From positions 3,718,001 to 3,782,000 of the forward strand of contig NZ_CP166625.1 of assembly GCF_041320595.1 (NCBI RefSeq): DNA of 64,000 bases. Reading direction: 5' to 3'. Both the position numbers and the translations under genes were made by a program. Positions 26,364-34,970 of this stretch are shown in pieces. The stretch is from Pleomorphomonas sp. PLEO (GTDB lineage: Bacteria; Pseudomonadota; Alphaproteobacteria; Rhizobiales; Pleomorphomonadaceae). Every line of letters starts with the position of its first letter. Position 1 is the stretch's first letter. The notes under the pieces were generated by a model, which was not told the DNA's origin, did no database searches, and worked only from the letters and a program-made list of their open reading frames with translations.

Positions 26364-28034
26364 ATGACAGATGTCACCGTCGACCCGACGAAGTCACCCT
26401 TATCAACATCGATGACTAAGGAGGAGCGGCGCGTCATCTTCGCCTCGTCGCTCGGCACCGTTTTTGAGTGGTATGACTTCTATCTTTATGGTTCCCTGTC
26501 GGCGGTTATCGCCGCCCAATTCTTTTCCGGCGTCAATCCGACGGCCGGCTTCATCTTCGCCCTGCTCGCCTTTGCCGCCGGCTTTGCAGTGCGACCATTT
26601 GGCGCCCTGGTATTCGGCCGGCTCGGCGACATGATCGGTCGCAAGTACACCTTCCTCGTCACTATCCTGATCATGGGGGCGTCGACCTTCATTGTCGGCA
26701 TTCTTCCCAATTATGCCGCCATCGGCATGGTTGCGCCGGTAATCTTGATCCTGCTGCGCCTCCTGCAGGGCCTGGCGCTTGGTGGCGAATATGGCGGCGC
26801 GGCAACTTATGTCGCCGAACACTCGCCCGATCATCGCCGCGGCGCCTATACCTCATGGATCCAGACGACGGCGACGCTCGGCCTGTTCATGTCGCTTCTG
26901 GTCATCCTCGGCTGTCGCGCGGCGATGTCCGCTGACGACTTCAACGCCTGGGGCTGGCGCATTCCCTTCTTGGTGTCGATCCTGCTGTTGGCGATCTCCG
27001 TCTGGATCCGCATGAAGCTCAGCGAAAGCCCTGCCTTCCAACGCATGCAGTCCGAGGGCAAAACCTCCAAGGCGCCGCTCACCGAGGCTTTCGGTCGCTG
27101 GAAGAACCTCAAGGTCGTTCTGCTTGCCCTGTTCGGTCTCGTCGCCGGTCAGGCGGTGGTCTGGTACACAGGCCAATTCTACGCACTGTTCTTCCTGACC
27201 CAAACGCTGAAAGTAGAGGCCCAGACCGCCAATCTCCTGATCGCCGCCTCTTTGCTGATTGCCACACCCTTCTTCGTGATCTTCGGCTCGTTGTCGGACA
27301 GGATCGGCCGCAAGCCGATCATCATGTTGGGTCTGCTACTTGCCTGCCTCACCTATTTCCCGATTTTCAAGGGTATCACCCACTATGCCAACCCGGCGCT
27401 CGAGCAGGCCGTCGCCAGTTCTCCGGTAACCGTCGTCGCCGATCCGAACGAGTGCTCATTCCAGTTCAACCCGGTGGGTACATCGAAATTCACCACCTCC
27501 TGCGACGTCGCTAAAGCGGCTCTGGTCAAGGCTGGCGTGCCTTATGAGAACGAGACGGCGGCGGCCGGTACGCCAGCGACCGTGAAGATCGGCGCCACCG
27601 CGGTCGCTTTCGGAACCGCGGCCGGTGCCGACGGCTCGACGCCGGCACAGGTGTTCACTAAGTCGCTGACCGACGCCATCACCGCCGCCGGCTACCCGGC
27701 CAAAGCCGATCCGGCGCGGATCAACCTCGTCATGGTGACGCTGCTGCTTTTCGTGCTGGTGCTCTACGTGACCATGGTCTACGGGCCGATCGCCGCGATC
27801 CTGGTGGAGATGTTCCCAACGCGCATCCGCTACAGCTCGATGTCGCTGCCCTACCACATCGGTAACGGTTGGTTCGGCGGCTTCTTGCCGACCACCGCCT
27901 TCGCCATGGTGGCGGCCACCGGCGATATCTACTACGGCCTCTGGTACCCAATCGTCGTGGCAGCGATCACGCTGGTGATCGGCATGCTGTTCGTCCGGGA
28001 GACCAAGGACAACGACATCCACGCCGATTACTGA
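26364..28034 (+). CDS. MHS-type MFS transporter with a large extra domain
   Basis: 556 residues from the ATG at 26364 (GGGAGGAG upstream). It belongs to the metabolite:H+ symporter branch of the major facilitators: SSLGTVFEWYDFYLYG, RPFGALVFGRLGDMIGRKYTF, LLRLLQGLALGGEYGGAATYVAEHSP. Between about residues 345 and 452 a hydrophilic segment of some 105 residues interrupts the C-terminal half. It holds two cysteines (NECSFQF, TSCDVAK) and sits after the IGRKPIIMLG loop and the following helix, so it should face the periplasm. Ordinary MHS carriers are about 430-450 residues. Substrates in the branch include organic acids and betaines; none can be assigned here. A strong terminator follows. Confidence 0.88.
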   Translation: MTDVTVDPTKSPLSTSMTKEERRVIFASSLGTVFEWYDFYLYGSLSAVIAAQFFSGVNPTAGFIFALLAFAAGFAVRPFGALVFGRLGDMIGRKYTFLVTILIMGASTFIVGILPNYAAIGMVAPVILILLRLLQGLALGGEYGGAATYVAEHSPDHRRGAYTSWIQTTATLGLFMSLLVILGCRAAMSADDFNAWGWRIPFLVSILLLAISVWIRMKLSESPAFQRMQSEGKTSKAPLTEAFGRWKNLKVVLLALFGLVAGQAVVWYTGQFYALFFLTQTLKVEAQTANLLIAASLLIATPFFVIFGSLSDRIGRKPIIMLGLLLACLTYFPIFKGITHYANPALEQAVASSPVTVVADPNECSFQFNPVGTSKFTTSCDVAKAALVKAGVPYENETAAAGTPATVKIGATAVAFGTAAGADGSTPAQVFTKSLTDAITAAGYPAKADPARINLVMVTLLLFVLVLYVTMVYGPIAAILVEMFPTRIRYSSMSLPYHIGNGWFGGFLPTTAFAMVAATGDIYYGLWYPIVVAAITLVIGMLFVRETKDNDIHADY

Positions 28035-28056
28035 TCGGCAAGAGATCAGAACGAGG

Positions 28057-28086
28057 GGCCCGGCCAATATCAAGGCCGGGCCTTTT
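28057..28086 (+). terminator. Rho-independent terminator after the MHS-type transporter
   Basis: A perfect 9-bp stem, GGCCCGGCC / GGCCGGGCC (28057-28065 with 28074-28082), an 8-nt loop, then TTTT. Confidence 0.88.
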
Positions 28087-28096
28087 CATTTTGCTC

Positions 28097-28220
28097 ATAC
28101 CAATTCGCGAAGATGCTGACGCATCCGCTCATTGAAACATTGTCGATTTCTCATTTGCATCAGTGGCATGCGAAATCGACAAGCAGAATACCAATAGTCA
28201 TTTTCAATGCATCTTGGTAT
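28097..28220. repeat. Degenerate palindromic intergenic element
   Basis: The stretch folds back on itself: TTGTCGATTTC (28140-28150) with GAAATCGACAA (28172-28182) is a perfect 11-bp core. Outside it, ATACCAA (28097-28103) mirrors TTGGTAT (28214-28220), GATGC mirrors GCATC, and CATTGAAA mirrors TTTCAATG. An extra ATACCAA copy is at 28188-28194. GC content is clearly lower than in the flanking genes. The structure resembles a non-coding mobile repeat (MITE-like or an extragenic palindrome). Confidence 0.55.
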
Positions 28221-29887
28221 CAGGCGCGGCCGGCGAACTGGTCGAGCGTTTTCGCCGGAGTCACCGCTTGCGGATCGAGGAAGCAATGGACGATCGCCGG
28301 CTTGCCGGAGGCCATTGCCCGCTCGAAGGCCGGCGCAAATTCGGCCGTGGTCCGTACCGTCTCGCCATGCCCACCGTAAGCGCGCGCCAGCGCCGCGAAA
28401 TCAGGATTCTTCAGCGAGGTGGCCGAGACGCGGCCCGGATATTCGCGCTCCTGATGCATGCGGATGGTGCCGTACATGGCGTTATCAACGACGATCACCA
28501 CCACCGGAATATCGTATTGCACCGCAGTTGCAAATTCTTGCCCGTTCATCAGGAAGCAACCATCGCCGGCAAAGACCACGACCGGCCGCTCGGGAAATTG
28601 CCGCTTGGCCATGACGCCGGCCGGTACGGAGTAGCCAACCGATCCCGAGGTTGGCGCCAACTGGCCGGTGAAGCTGCGATAGCGCCAGTAGCGATGCACC
28701 CAGATGGCGTAATTGCCGGCACCGTTGGCGATGATCGTATCGGGCGGCAAGTGCTCCCGTAACCAGACCATGGCCTCGCCATACTGGAACTCGCCCGGCA
28801 GCACGGTGGGCTTATCGGTCCAGGCGAGGAAGTCGGCGCGGGCCGTCTTCGTCTCGGCAGACCAGCGGATCTCGACCGGTGGGTGCACGGTGGACAAAGC
28901 CGAGGCGAAGGCGTGCGGACTGGCGACGATACCGAGCGCCGGCTGATAGACGCGGCCGATCTCCTCCGGATCGGGGTAGACGTGGATCAGCGTCTGCTTT
29001 GGCTGGGGAATATCGAGCAGCGTGTAGGACGAGGACGGCGACTCCGACAGTCGGCCGCCGATGACGAGCAACACATCCGCCTCACGAATGCGCGCGGCAA
29101 GTTTCGGGTTGGGACCAAGGCCAAGGTCGCCGGCATAGTTGGGATGATCGGCGGGGAACAGCGAGGCCCGGCGGAAGCTGGTCACCACTGGCAAGTCGAA
29201 GCGCTCGGCAAAGCGGATCACCTCGCGCCGCGCCCGCTCGCTCCAACGTGACCCGCCGAGGACGACCAACGGTCGCTTTGCCTCCCAGATAAGCTTCTGC
29301 AACCGGGCAAGGTCGGCAAGGCCTGGCCATATCTCGACCGGTTCGACGACTGGCGCGTCGGCGACCTCGGCGGTCTCGGTCAGCATGTCCTCGGGTAATG
29401 ACACCACCACCGGTCCCGGACGGCCCTGCATGGCAACGCGGAAGGCGCGGGCGACAAGCTCGGGGATGCGCTGGGGGTCGTCGATTTCCACAACCCACTT
29501 GGCGATGGAGCCAAACACCGCCTTGTAGTCCATCTCCTGGAAACAACCGCGTTCCAACATGCCGCGCTCGGCCTGACCGACAAACAGGATCAGCGGTGTC
29601 GAGTCATGCTCGGCAATGTGCAGCCCCGGCGCGGCGTTGGTGGCGCCTGGCGCCCGCGTCACAAAGCAGATGCCGGGCTTACCGGTGAGCTTGCCATAGG
29701 CCTCGGCCATCATGGTGGCTCCGGCCTCATTGCGGCAAACCAGAACGTCGATCGGACTGCCGTGCAGTGCATCGAGAGCGGCGAGGTAGGATTCGCCGGG
29801 TACGCAAGTGAGCCGCTCGACGCCTTGCTTGACGAGTTGATCGATCAAGATCTGGCCGCCGGTGCGGGAGGAGATAGAGGGGGACAA
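28220..29887 (-). CDS. Thiamine-pyrophosphate-dependent enzyme (acetolactate synthase / 2-oxoacid decarboxylase superfamily)
   Basis: About 555 residues, with the three-domain layout of the superfamily. CRNEAGATMMAEAYGKLTGKPG holds the activating glutamate. The middle domain has VVVSLPEDML. The TPP-binding domain has GSVGYSVPAG and GDGCFLMNGQEFATAVQYD followed by VDNAMYGTIR. The frame opens with TTG at 29908, but a GGGAG lies just inside it, so the second TTG at 29887 (reading SPSISSRTGG) is the better start. It decarboxylates or carboligates an unknown 2-oxo acid. It heads the way with the DapB-like and ALDH7 genes behind the same LysR regulator, so the three likely share a catabolic pathway, with the dehydrogenase oxidising an aldehyde product. 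That pathway is inference. Confidence 0.85.
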   Translation of the reverse strand: MSPSISSRTGGQILIDQLVKQGVERLTCVPGESYLAALDALHGSPIDVLVCRNEAGATMMAEAYGKLTGKPGICFVTRAPGATNAAPGLHIAEHDSTPLILFVGQAERGMLERGCFQEMDYKAVFGSIAKWVVEIDDPQRIPELVARAFRVAMQGRPGPVVVSLPEDMLTETAEVADAPVVEPVEIWPGLADLARLQKLIWEAKRPLVVLGGSRWSERARREVIRFAERFDLPVVTSFRRASLFPADHPNYAGDLGLGPNPKLAARIREADVLLVIGGRLSESPSSSYTLLDIPQPKQTLIHVYPDPEEIGRVYQPALGIVASPHAFASALSTVHPPVEIRWSAETKTARADFLAWTDKPTVLPGEFQYGEAMVWLREHLPPDTIIANGAGNYAIWVHRYWRYRSFTGQLAPTSGSVGYSVPAGVMAKRQFPERPVVVFAGDGCFLMNGQEFATAVQYDIPVVVIVVDNAMYGTIRMHQEREYPGRVSATSLKNPDFAALARAYGGHGETVRTTAEFAPAFERAMASGKPAIVHCFLDPQAVTPAKTLDQFAGRA

Positions 29888-29944
29888 GTTAGGTAACTCC
29901 CAAGACAATGCGGTCAGAGCTCAACCAGAGCACCAAGAAAAGCG

Positions 29945-30742
29945 TCAATCGATCAACAGGTCCAACCCTCGCCGAAGGCCCGCTTGCTCCCGCACGTGCC
30001 GTACGGCAAGCAGTGTTCCGGCGACATAGGGCGCGGCGTCGGAGCCGGCATCATGGCGTATGAGAAGCCGCTCGCCCGGCGCACCGAATTGTGCCTCGCA
30101 GGAAAGGACGTAACCCGGAAGGCGCAGCGAGTGCACTTGCACCGCGCCGATTGCACCGCCACGCGTCTCACGGACGCCGCCGAGTTCGCTTACTGGCTTT
30201 GAAGTGGCCGGCTGTCGCACGGCAGAGAGCCGTTCGGCCAGCTCGCGCGCCGTGCCGGACGGCGTGTCCGGCTTGCCGGCCGAGGCGTAGTCGATGACCT
30301 CGACGTCAGCGACGTATTTGGCCGCCATTAGAGCGAACTTGGTCATCAGCGTAGCGGTGATCGAATAGTTACCGGCGGCGAATACACCGATGTTCTTAGT
30401 CCGTGCCGCGGTGTCGATTTCCGCATAGTCGTCAGCTGAAAGACCCGACGTGCCGATCACCACAGCTACGCCGGCTGAAATTGCCGCAAGCGCGTTGGCT
30501 TTCACGGCCAGCGGCGATGTGTAGTCGACAAGCACGTCGGCGCCAATTTTCAGCGCCTCCTCCACCGTGGCAACGACCATCACACCGACGGCACCACCCC
30601 CCAATGCCTCGCCGATGTCGCGACCGGCCGCCGAACGGGCAACGGCGCCGGTGAGAGCTAAATCATCGGCGGCGAGCACCGCCTTGGCCACGGCGCTCCC
30701 GGTCCAGCCGGTTGCCCCTGCGACAATAATGCGGATCGTCAT
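29945..30742 (-). CDS. DapB-like dihydrodipicolinate reductase homologue without catalytic histidines
   Basis: 265 residues from the ATG at 30742, just inside the end of the dehydrogenase operon (TAAGGCGATG, 4 nt gap). The Rossmann part starts IRIIVAGATGWTGSAV, and the dapB fold continues through VVIGTSGLSADDY and FAAGNYSITATLM. In place of the usual E-L-H-H-x-x-K-x-D-x-PSGTA the sequence reads DYASAGKPDTPSGTA. The lysine and PSGTA stay but both histidines, including the catalytic one, are gone. A biosynthetic DapB would not usually lack these or sit with an ALDH7 and a TPP enzyme. I read it as a paralogue that reduces a different cyclic imine or acts otherwise. The product is unknown. Confidence 0.8.
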   Translation of the reverse strand: MTIRIIVAGATGWTGSAVAKAVLAADDLALTGAVARSAAGRDIGEALGGGAVGVMVVATVEEALKIGADVLVDYTSPLAVKANALAAISAGVAVVIGTSGLSADDYAEIDTAARTKNIGVFAAGNYSITATLMTKFALMAAKYVADVEVIDYASAGKPDTPSGTARELAERLSAVRQPATSKPVSELGGVRETRGGAIGAVQVHSLRLPGYVLSCEAQFGAPGERLLIRHDAGSDAAPYVAGTLLAVRHVREQAGLRRGLDLLID

Positions 30743-30746
30743 CGCC

Positions 30747-32267
30747 TTACTCCACGTCGAAGCTGACGCCCTGCGCCAGCGGCAGGTCGCGACCGTAGTT
30801 GATGGTGTTGGTGGCACGCCGCATGTAGGCCTTCCAGGCGTCGGAGCCGGCCTCGCGGCCACCGCCGGTTTCCTTCTCGCCGCCGAAGGCACCGCCGATC
30901 TCGGCGCCGGACGGGCCGATGTTGACGTTGACGATGCCGCAATCCGAGCCCTTGGCCGACAGGAAGGTCTCGGCCTCACGCAGGTCGTTGGTGAAGATCG
31001 ACGAAGAGAGACCCTGCGGCACCGCGTTGTGCGCTTCGAGCGCCGCGTCGAAGTCGGTGTAGCGCATGACATAGAGGATTGGCGCAAACGTCTCGGTCGC
31101 GACGACCTCGGTTTGTGCCGGCATCTCGACCAGCGCCGGCCTGACATAGAAAGCGTTGCTACCCAGTTCCTCGCGAGTGCGTTCGCCGCCGTGGAGGACA
31201 GCGCCGTCATCCCGTGCCCTCTGGAGCGATTGCTGCATGCGGTCATATGCGGCTTTGTCGATCAGCGGCCCGACCAGAGTACCAGCCTCGCGTGGATCGC
31301 CGATCGTCACTGAGGCATAGGCCTTCCTGAGGCGAGGCAGCAGGCTGTCGTAGACGCTGTCGTGCACGAACAGACGCCTGAGTGTGGTGCAGCGTTGGCC
31401 GGCGGTCCCCATAGCGGCGAAGGCAACCCCGCGCACCACAAGGTCAAGGTCGGCGCTCGGCGCGACGATGGCGCCGTTGTTGCCACCGAGTTCAAGAATG
31501 GCGCGGGCAAAGCGAGCGGCGAGACGCGGCGCCACGGCGCGTCCCATGGCCGTCGAGCCGGTGGCCGACACGGCCGCGACGCGGGTATCGTCGACCAGCG
31601 CTTCGCCAATCGCCCTACCACCGATGATCACAGCAGACAGGCCAGCCGGCGCTCCCGCCTTGGCGGCGGCCTTCTCGAACAGCGCCTGGGTGGCCAGCGC
31701 AGTGAGTGGCGTCTTTTCCGACGGCTTCCAAATGACAGTGTCGCCACAGACCAGTGCGATGGCGGCATTCCACGACCAGACGGCGACCGGGAAGTTAAAG
31801 GCCGAAATGATGCCGACGACACCAAGCGGGTGCCAAGTCTCCATCATGCGATGGCTCGGGCGCTCTGTCGCAACCGTGAGGCCGTAGAGCTGACGGGAGA
31901 GACCGACCGCGAAATCGCAGATGTCGATCATCTCCTGCACTTCGCCAAGACCTTCGGAGACGATCTTGCCGGCCTCGATGGTGACGAGCCGGCCGAGATC
32001 TACTTTGGCCGCTCTCAGCTCAAGACCGAACAGGCGGATCAACTCGCCGCGCTTGGGCGCCGGCACCAAGCGCCAAGTCCGGAAGGCGGCTTCCGCGGCG
32101 GCGATGGCGGCGTCGCAGTCGGCCTCGTCGGTCTCGCGCACCTCGGCTATCCGCTCGCCGGTGATGGGCGATGATACGGCAAGGCTGCCGCCCATATAGG
32201 TACCTTCGGCGACACCGAGGCGGGCGAGAAGATCGGCGGTTTCCCTGGCAAGACTGGAAGCGGACAT
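30747..32267 (-). CDS. ALDH7-type aldehyde dehydrogenase (aminoadipate-semialdehyde / piperideine-6-carboxylate dehydrogenase-like)
   Basis: 506 residues from the ATG at 32267. The frame opens earlier, but the family starts near this ATG. The catalytic glutamate lies in LELGGNNGAIV and the cysteine in GTAGQRCTTLRRLFVH; both motifs are in the form typical of antiquitin (ALDH7), NAD-dependent enzymes that oxidise alpha-aminoadipate semialdehyde in lysine breakdown. IISAFNFPVAVWSWNAAIALVCGD and KPSEKTPLT complete the coenzyme site. First gene of a three-gene run (30747 to 28220), divergent from a LysR regulator and separated by a dyad operator. The substrate here may differ. Confidence 0.88.
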   Translation of the reverse strand: MSASSLARETADLLARLGVAEGTYMGGSLAVSSPITGERIAEVRETDEADCDAAIAAAEAAFRTWRLVPAPKRGELIRLFGLELRAAKVDLGRLVTIEAGKIVSEGLGEVQEMIDICDFAVGLSRQLYGLTVATERPSHRMMETWHPLGVVGIISAFNFPVAVWSWNAAIALVCGDTVIWKPSEKTPLTALATQALFEKAAAKAGAPAGLSAVIIGGRAIGEALVDDTRVAAVSATGSTAMGRAVAPRLAARFARAILELGGNNGAIVAPSADLDLVVRGVAFAAMGTAGQRCTTLRRLFVHDSVYDSLLPRLRKAYASVTIGDPREAGTLVGPLIDKAAYDRMQQSLQRARDDGAVLHGGERTREELGSNAFYVRPALVEMPAQTEVVATETFAPILYVMRYTDFDAALEAHNAVPQGLSSSIFTNDLREAETFLSAKGSDCGIVNVNIGPSGAEIGGAFGGEKETGGGREAGSDAWKAYMRRATNTINYGRDLPLAQGVSFDVE

Positions 32268-32378
32268 CGGACACTCTCGTCGGCGGCGCCGGCCGGAGCA
32301 CGGCGGCACGCTGGGCTTAACTGCTGATAGGTTATTGTCCCGAGCCCCCTACCCTGCAAACGATGATTTCTGGTAGGC

Positions 32379-32397
32379 TCATGAGAAAAACTCATGA
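32379..32397. promoter_or_regulatory. LysR-type operator between ALDH7 operon and lysR gene
   Basis: TCATGAGAAAAACTCATGA is a perfect 7-bp dyad with a 5-nt centre. It contains the LysR-type T-N11-A pattern (T at 32382, A at 32394). It lies 13 nt before the regulator ATG and about 112 nt before the dehydrogenase ATG. Confidence 0.75.
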
Positions 32398-32409
32398 TCG
32401 GATCCACGA

Positions 32410-33324
32410 ATGGCCCGCGATCTCCTGCCGTCGATCGGTGCGCTCGTTGCTTTCGAGAGCGCTGCCCGCCATCTCAGCTTCTCGCGCGCCGCCGCCGAAC
32501 TGCACCTGACGCAAGGAGCTATCAGCCGGCAGGTCCGCGAGCTGGAAACCAGGCTCGGATTGCCGCTGTTCGAGCGGATCAATCAACGCGTTTTCCTCAC
32601 CGATGCCGGCGAGGCCTATCGGTTGGAGGTCGCACGAATCCTCGCCGGTTTGGCAACGGCCACCGAGCGCACCATGGCCAGCGCCGGCGGCGCCGAGGTC
32701 ATAAATCTGGGCGTACTGCCCACCTTCGCAGCGCGCTGGCTGGTCCCGCGCTTGCCGCTTTTTCTGTCCGACCATCCGCAGGTCACCGTCAACTTTACCG
32801 TCCGCAACGAGCCGTTCTCCTTCAACGACGTCCCGCTCGACGCCGCCATTCATTTTGGCGAACCGACTTGGCCAGGCGCGATCTGCGAATTCCTCTGCAT
32901 CGAAGAGATCTATCCTGTGGCAGCGCCTGGCGTGCGTGACCGTTTTGGCCTCGGCGATCTTGCCGCCATTGCAAGAGCCCCACTTCTCCATCAATCGAGC
33001 CGCCCAACCGCTTGGGCCGACTGGCTCTCCGCCGAAGGCATTGCGACCACCGGCGCCTATCGCGGCTCGCGCTTCGACCAATTTTCAATGATCGCGGAAG
33101 CTGCTGTCGCCGGAATGGGCGTGGCGCTGATGCCGCGCTTCATGATCGAAACGGAATTATCGTCCGGACAGCTGGTGCTGCTGACCAAGCGACCGCTCGA
33201 CGCCGGCAAGGCCTATTGGTTCGTCTATCCCGAAGCCAGGGTCCGCTCGCGGATCGTCCGCTCGTTCGGAGACTGGCTGAAGGCAGAGGCGGCGATGCCG
33301 TCCGCTACCTCAGCCTCGGAGTAA
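32410..33324 (+). CDS. LysR-family transcriptional regulator (GcvA-like)
   Basis: 304 residues. The winged helix at the N-terminus reads LPSIGALVAFESAARHLSFSRAAAELHLTQGAISRQVRELETRLGLPLFER, typical of the GcvA branch. A periplasmic-binding-protein-like co-inducer domain follows. It is divergent from the ALDH7/DapB-like/TPP-enzyme operon, and the perfect dyad just before its ATG suggests that it controls the operon and itself. The effector is probably the pathway substrate. Confidence 0.92.
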   Translation: MARDLLPSIGALVAFESAARHLSFSRAAAELHLTQGAISRQVRELETRLGLPLFERINQRVFLTDAGEAYRLEVARILAGLATATERTMASAGGAEVINLGVLPTFAARWLVPRLPLFLSDHPQVTVNFTVRNEPFSFNDVPLDAAIHFGEPTWPGAICEFLCIEEIYPVAAPGVRDRFGLGDLAAIARAPLLHQSSRPTAWADWLSAEGIATTGAYRGSRFDQFSMIAEAAVAGMGVALMPRFMIETELSSGQLVLLTKRPLDAGKAYWFVYPEARVRSRIVRSFGDWLKAEAAMPSATSASE

Positions 33325-33545
33325 ACCATCTCCTTACGCTCCAACCTACCCAGCAGCGAACTCAAGTTGCAGTAGCGGCGGAACCTTTTTCCATCAGCGA
33401 CGCTTATTAGCCATGGTCTTTCCGTCGCAAAGTTCACTCGGTGCGAAACGCCCGGTATGGTGCGATCGTCGATCGCGGCGGCCGAGCTTGCGGCGGAAGG
33501 CCTCCGTGGATCTGGGCATTTCCCAATCGTCGACAGGAGAACACC

Positions 33546-34436
33546 ATGGCTTCCGCTCTTCCCGCTTTCGATGATGCGCCACCCGTTGAATCTTCGTCCT
33601 CCGCCGTCAGCTGGAGCGCGATTATTGCCGGTGCCGTTTCAGCCGCCGCGCTCACCGTGGTGTTGATATTTTTGGGCTCCGGTCTTGGTCTAACGATGAT
33701 TTCCCCGTGGGCCAATCAAGGAGCTGGCGTCACCACTTTTGCCGTTTCCGCCGCGATCTGGATGATCGTCGTGCAGTGGCTGTCGTCCGCTCTTGGGGGC
33801 TATATGACTGGGCGATTGCGCACCAAGTGGGTGGGTGTCCACACCGACGAGACCTTTTTCCGCGACACGGCGCACGGTCTCATGGCTTGGGCGCTGGCAA
33901 CGCTGCTTGTGATCTGCATGGCAAGCTCCAGCCTGACCTCCGCGGTTGGAACCGGCGTGCAAGCCGCCTCCAATGTTGCCTCCGGCGCGGCCATGGGAGC
34001 CTCGGCTGGAACTGCCTCGAGCTCAAATGAGAATAGCGGCAGCGACGCCATGTCTTACTTCGTCGATACCCTATTCCGGCCGAACGATCCGACCCGCCTC
34101 GCCGCTCCGGGCGCCGAAGGCGATGCCGCCGTCACCGCGCAGGTCTCGCGCATCCTGATCGCCAGCGCCGCTGCCGGCGAAATGTCGCCTACCGACCGAA
34201 CCTATCTCGGACAACTGGTAGCTGCACACACAGGCCTCCCTGAAGCCGATGCCACGGCCCGCGTCAATAGCGTGCTTGCACAGGTCAATGACGCCAAAGC
34301 GAAGGCCCAGGAGGCTGCCGACAAGGCTCGCAAGGCCGGCATTGCCTTCGCCCTGATGGCCGCGCTGTCACTGGTGATCGGCGCCTTCATTGCCAGCGCC
34401 GCCGCTGCTCTGGGCGGACGGCTGCGCGATGAGTAG
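33546..34436 (+). CDS. Uncharacterised membrane protein (PhnA-like/YrzE-like type)
   Basis: 296 residues from the ATG at 33546 (AGGAG a few nt upstream). The protein starts with a serine-rich cytoplasmic stretch, then SAVSWSAIIAGAVSAAALTVVLIFLGSGLGLTMISP, a glycine-rich helix pair, and a second hydrophobic helix at IWMIVVQWLSSALGGYMTGRLR. A third helix follows near residue 120 and one at the C-terminus. A soluble loop of about 110 residues (AGTASSSNENSGSDAM to AQEAADKARKAG) lies between. The WxAIIAGA opening and YMTGRLR resemble small rhizobial membrane proteins labelled PhnA-like, of unknown role. I would not assign a function. Confidence 0.7.
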   Translation: MASALPAFDDAPPVESSSSAVSWSAIIAGAVSAAALTVVLIFLGSGLGLTMISPWANQGAGVTTFAVSAAIWMIVVQWLSSALGGYMTGRLRTKWVGVHTDETFFRDTAHGLMAWALATLLVICMASSSLTSAVGTGVQAASNVASGAAMGASAGTASSSNENSGSDAMSYFVDTLFRPNDPTRLAAPGAEGDAAVTAQVSRILIASAAAGEMSPTDRTYLGQLVAAHTGLPEADATARVNSVLAQVNDAKAKAQEAADKARKAGIAFALMAALSLVIGAFIASAAAALGGRLRDE

Positions 34437-34970
34437 AACGTAGAACCAACGGAATCGCCAGGAGTTGGCAGTGCTCGGTGCCGATCGAACGGTCGCCACC
34501 GAGCAGTATTTTCTGGATACCTCCAGGCGATCACCACGCCACAAAACACTGATAACATTAATACTTCACATTTGGCATAGACTTACCTCATCGGCCATCC
34601 CAAAATCCGCATAGACCGTCAAAGCCCATCTCATCATAAGAGGCTGTGACGCTGCTTCAGGGAATCTGTGGCTTGAGGCGATTGGCGCTTTTCGCTGGCG
34701 GCTTTCTTTTGCGCAGAAATGGCGTGCGCCCCGGTCGACCACGAAGTGGATTTGAGCCGCCTTCAGCATCCATTTACGCAGCAAGAGATTGAAAATCCCG
34801 CGGCACACAATTCACTTGCATTTGTGCTGGCTTCGTTCTCATATGGTGCCGCGATTGTGCTTCGAGAAGGTGACCCAGTCGAGTCACCGGCCATTTTTCA
34901 TACTCGGCATGCTTGTGCCGCCGGGGGATGAAAGACAGGGCTTCGATGACACGGCGCGGGAGGACATTCG
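34437..34970 (+). other. Intergenic region before the ter-like cassette (534 nt)
   Basis: Nothing protein-like is seen apart from frames without family resemblance. It starts with a terminator (34472-34512). AT content is higher at about 34510-34640. The inverted repeat GGTGAC / GTCACC (34869-34874 and 34883-34888), about 90 nt before the TelA-like ATG, could be an operator. Its low gene content and changed composition mark a boundary between the PhnA-like gene and the cassette. Confidence 0.5.
34472..34512 (+). terminator. Terminator-like hairpin after the PhnA-like membrane protein
   Basis: TGCTCGGTG (34472-34480) and CACCGAGCA (34497-34505) form a perfect 9-bp stem with a 16-nt loop, followed by GTATTTTCTGG. 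Confidence 0.7.

Noticed and set aside
30743-31246. Longer DapB-like protein of 433 residues
   Set aside because: The first 168 codons overlap the ALDH7 gene in another frame and are serine/arginine-rich noise. The ATG at 30742 starts at the family beginning.
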